Shown in pieces: positions 62,002-64,000 of a DNA stretch of 64,000 bases. The notes beneath the pieces were generated by a model. That model searched no databases, was not told the DNA's origin, and worked only from the letters and a program-made list of their open reading frames with translations. Position numbers and translations under genes: made by a program. This stretch comes from Craterilacuibacter sp. RT1T (lineage in GTDB: Bacteria > Pseudomonadota > Gammaproteobacteria > Burkholderiales > Chromobacteriaceae). Where the stretch lies: NCBI RefSeq assembly GCF_023502145.1, contig NZ_JAMFLI010000006.1, positions 109,872 through 173,871 on the forward strand, in the 5' to 3' direction. Every line of letters starts with the position of its first letter. Within the stretch, counting starts at the first letter, position 1.

Positions 62002-63910
62002 TGCCCAGTGCGGCCGCATCCTGCGGCCGCGCCAATTCTTCCTGTAAACGGGCACGCTCCAGATGGCTGGCCTCGATCTGCTTGGTCGAGCTAATGCCCA
62101 GCTCCTTAAGCTGCCCGGCCTTACCTATCATATTGTTGTTGCCATGACTCAAGCGGCGGTTAGCCGATTCAAAACTGTCCTGTGCCTGACGCAAACGCGT
62201 ACCCAGCTTGTCAAAATCGGCGACAAAAGCACACACACTTTCATACAGCTGGGTACCGCATTTAACGATGGCCTCGGTCTGGCGGTTGCGCTTCTCCTGG
62301 CGCCACAGGTGAGACACGGTACGCACCACCGACATCAGCGTAGACGGGCTGACCAGCAGCACGTTTTTATCCCATGCTTCACGGAACAAATCCCTATCCT
62401 GCGTCACCGCCAGCATAAAGGCAGGCTCGACCGGCAGGAACATCAAGACAAAATCGATCGCATCCAGATCGTGCAGCTTCTGGTATTCGCGTAGCGACAG
62501 CCCTTTAAGGTGGCTGCGCACCGAGGCTAAATGGGCCGCCAGCGCGATCGTGCGCTCGGCATCGGTTTCTGCTGCCACATAGCGGGTGTAATCAACCAGC
62601 GATACCTTGGCATCAATCACCAGATTCCGCCCTTCGGGTAAGCGCAGCACCACATCCGGCTGTGCCCGGCTACCATCGTCGCGGGTGTAACTGGCCTGTT
62701 CGAAAAACTCGACACCGGCACTCAGACCCAATTGCTCGAGCAAATCCTTGAGGATCAGCTCGCCCCAGTTGCCTTGTGCCTTATTGTCCCCCTTAAGCGC
62801 ACGGCTCAAGTTTCTGGCTTCCTGGCTCAAGGTCCTGTTCAAGCCGGCCAGCATTTCGACCTGGCTTTTCAGCTCGCTGCGCCCCTTGCCTTCCTCGACA
62901 TAGACCTGCTCGACCTTGGCCTTGAACCCGTCAATCTGGGTCTTCAGCGGGCCAAGTAAAGTATCGAGGTTCTGTTGATTCTGCTCGGCAAAGCGCTGGC
63001 TTTTGGCTTCAAAAATCTGCTGGGCCAGATTTTCAAACTGGGTGGACATGGCCTCTCGCGCTTCGGCAAGTAAGGCCAGCTGTTTGCCCGCGCTCTCGCG
63101 GTCCGCCTCCAGCTGGGTTTTCAATGCCGCCAGTTCACTTTGCAGCGCATGACGTGCAAGCTCGGCACTGTCCCGCTGCGTTTGCGTCAGCGCCAGACGC
63201 TCAGCCAGCGCCTGGCTATCGGCTTGCGCTGAGGCAAGCATCGCCTTGGTTCGCCCCAACTCTTCGCGCAGCGTTGCCTGCAGTGTCGCCAGATCATCAC
63301 GCGCCCCCACTGCCGCCTTCAGTTGTGCGGGAACTTCAAGCAGGGTCTCAAGCCGTCCTTGCAAAGCGGCCTGACTGGCGCCCGCATCCGCCAAGGCCTG
63401 TTGCATGGTTGCAAGCTCAGACTCCAAAGCATCACGACGTCGCTCGGTCTCGATCTGTTGCTGCAGCAACTGCGCTTGCGCCTCTTGCAGTGCCTGCGTC
63501 CGCGCGGAGGTGCCCGCATGACGCTCGCGCTCGGCAGACAAGGCGGCAGCATACTGCTGGCAAGACTTGCGCTCATTCGCCATCGCCTGCTCGTAAGCCG
63601 ACAGCTGCGACTGCAGAGCCGGCACTTGGCGCGCCCTCTCCTCGAATTGCGCGCGGGCCTGCAATTGCCCTTCCAATAAGCCCGTCACACGAGAAAGCTC
63701 AAGGCGAACTTGCTCGGCCTCATCCTGTGCCTTGGCCAACTGCGCCTGTTGTGCCGCTATCTGCTGCGCCTGCAATGCCATCTCGGTTGCCGACATGGCA
63801 TTAGCCTGCTCGACTGCAGCCGAAATTTTACCGCGCCCCAGCATCAGGGAGAGCGCAATACCGGCAAACAGGCCCAAGAATACAGCCAGTAATAGAACTG
63901 CACTTTGCAC
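61994..63910 (-). CDS. rmuC: DNA recombination protein RmuC
   Basis: A 638-residue protein. An N-terminal membrane segment (about 5-23) is followed by a long coiled coil (about 30-320, Ala/Gln/Glu/Arg heptads) and the RmuC nuclease-like domain with 'NLVIDAKVSLVDYTRYVAAE' and 'LSQEARNLSRALKGDNKAQGNWGE'. RmuC limits sequence inversions at short repeats in E. coli. It begins with GTG at 63910 after GGGGAG. The coiled-coil part is long relative to E. coli RmuC (475 residues). Confidence 0.92.
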   Translation of the reverse strand: MQSAVLLLAVFLGLFAGIALSLMLGRGKISAAVEQANAMSATEMALQAQQIAAQQAQLAKAQDEAEQVRLELSRVTGLLEGQLQARAQFEERARQVPALQSQLSAYEQAMANERKSCQQYAAALSAERERHAGTSARTQALQEAQAQLLQQQIETERRRDALESELATMQQALADAGASQAALQGRLETLLEVPAQLKAAVGARDDLATLQATLREELGRTKAMLASAQADSQALAERLALTQTQRDSAELARHALQSELAALKTQLEADRESAGKQLALLAEAREAMSTQFENLAQQIFEAKSQRFAEQNQQNLDTLLGPLKTQIDGFKAKVEQVYVEEGKGRSELKSQVEMLAGLNRTLSQEARNLSRALKGDNKAQGNWGELILKDLLEQLGLSAGVEFFEQASYTRDDGSRAQPDVVLRLPEGRNLVIDAKVSLVDYTRYVAAETDAERTIALAAHLASVRSHLKGLSLREYQKLHDLDAIDFVLMFLPVEPAFMLAVTQDRDLFREAWDKNVLLVSPSTLMSVVRTVSHLWRQEKRNRQTEAIVKCGTQLYESVCAFVADFDKLGTRLRQAQDSFESANRRLSHGNNNMIGKAGQLKELGISSTKQIEASHLERARLQEELARPQDAAALGTS

Positions 63911-64000
63911 AATTTCTCCCCGAAAATAAGCCCAATTGAGTCGTTCAGTTTAACAGCAATTAAAACTCTCATTTCTACCGGCCGTAACACAGCAAAGCAG
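63911..64000. other. Right edge, rmuC upstream region
   Basis: Ninety bases upstream of rmuC; holds its ribosome site and probably its promoter. I see no coding frame with support. Confidence 0.5.

Noticed and set aside
1..64000. Neisseria-type DNA uptake sequences, CRISPR repeats, tRNA genes, insertion sequences
   Set aside because: Looked for but not recognised: no GCCGTCTGAA repeats, no regularly spaced repeats, no cloverleaf with TTCGA loop, no transposase-like frames.

Overview
The window is an ordinary, densely coded chromosomal segment of a betaproteobacterium, most likely of the Neisseriales (Chromobacteriaceae-like). The conserved run kdsD-kdsC-lptC-lptA-lptB-rpoN-hpf-ptsN-hprK-rapZ, a betaproteobacterial proteasome homologue (BPH) beside Hsp33, a CZB-type chemoreceptor and the general protein style support this; the genus cannot be fixed from the sequence alone. 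I see no rRNA, tRNA, insertion sequence, prophage, integrase or CRISPR array. Many genes overlap by ATGA, and most transcription units end in clear hairpin terminators.

Layout. 1-0.9 kb: tail of an AsmA-family gene. 0.9-2.9 kb: Kef-type antiporter on the minus strand. 3.0-10.8 kb: lipopolysaccharide supply and export (KdsD, KdsC, LptC, LptA, LptB), sigma-54, HPF, and the PtsN/HprK/RapZ regulatory set. 10.4-14.3 kb: NusG-II protein, Gx transporter, UbiX, Nnr and an EamA exporter. 14.3-19.1 kb: YecA-type protein, a split Aer-like receptor (PAS gene overlapping a CZB chemoreceptor gene), RlmD. 19.2-23.9 kb: L,D-transpeptidase, a divergent MocR regulator/LysE exporter pair with a large palindrome between them, GltX. 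24-27.9 kb: two DUF1415 paralogues flanking a glutathione transferase and Kup.

28-38.8 kb is the most accessory-looking part. It holds three orphan PotF-like polyamine-binding proteins without their own permeases, an amidohydrolase lipoprotein divergent from a TetR regulator with a perfect 20-bp palindrome between them, and a tightly packed minus-strand run BPH - hslO - NTF2/AraC fusion regulator - cupin - PuuB-like oxidase - potF paralogue. This run looks like a polyamine or amine uptake/oxidation module attached to two proteostasis genes.

38.9-50.4 kb: class II glutamine amidotransferase, a cNMP/CBS/nucleotidyltransferase protein with a DnaQ-like exonuclease, a small Rossmann protein, a ribose operon (rbsKDACB, no rbsR in view), radC, coaBC, dut, and an unlisted 43-residue lipoprotein gene with its own promoter and terminator. 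50.4-54.8 kb: a complete polyamine/opine-type ABC transporter operon. 55-62 kb: large NAD-dependent glutamate dehydrogenase divergent from a basic amino acid binding protein and an ArgR-like AraC regulator, which together suggest arginine/glutamate catabolism. 62-63.9 kb: rmuC. The last 90 bases hold only the rmuC upstream region.
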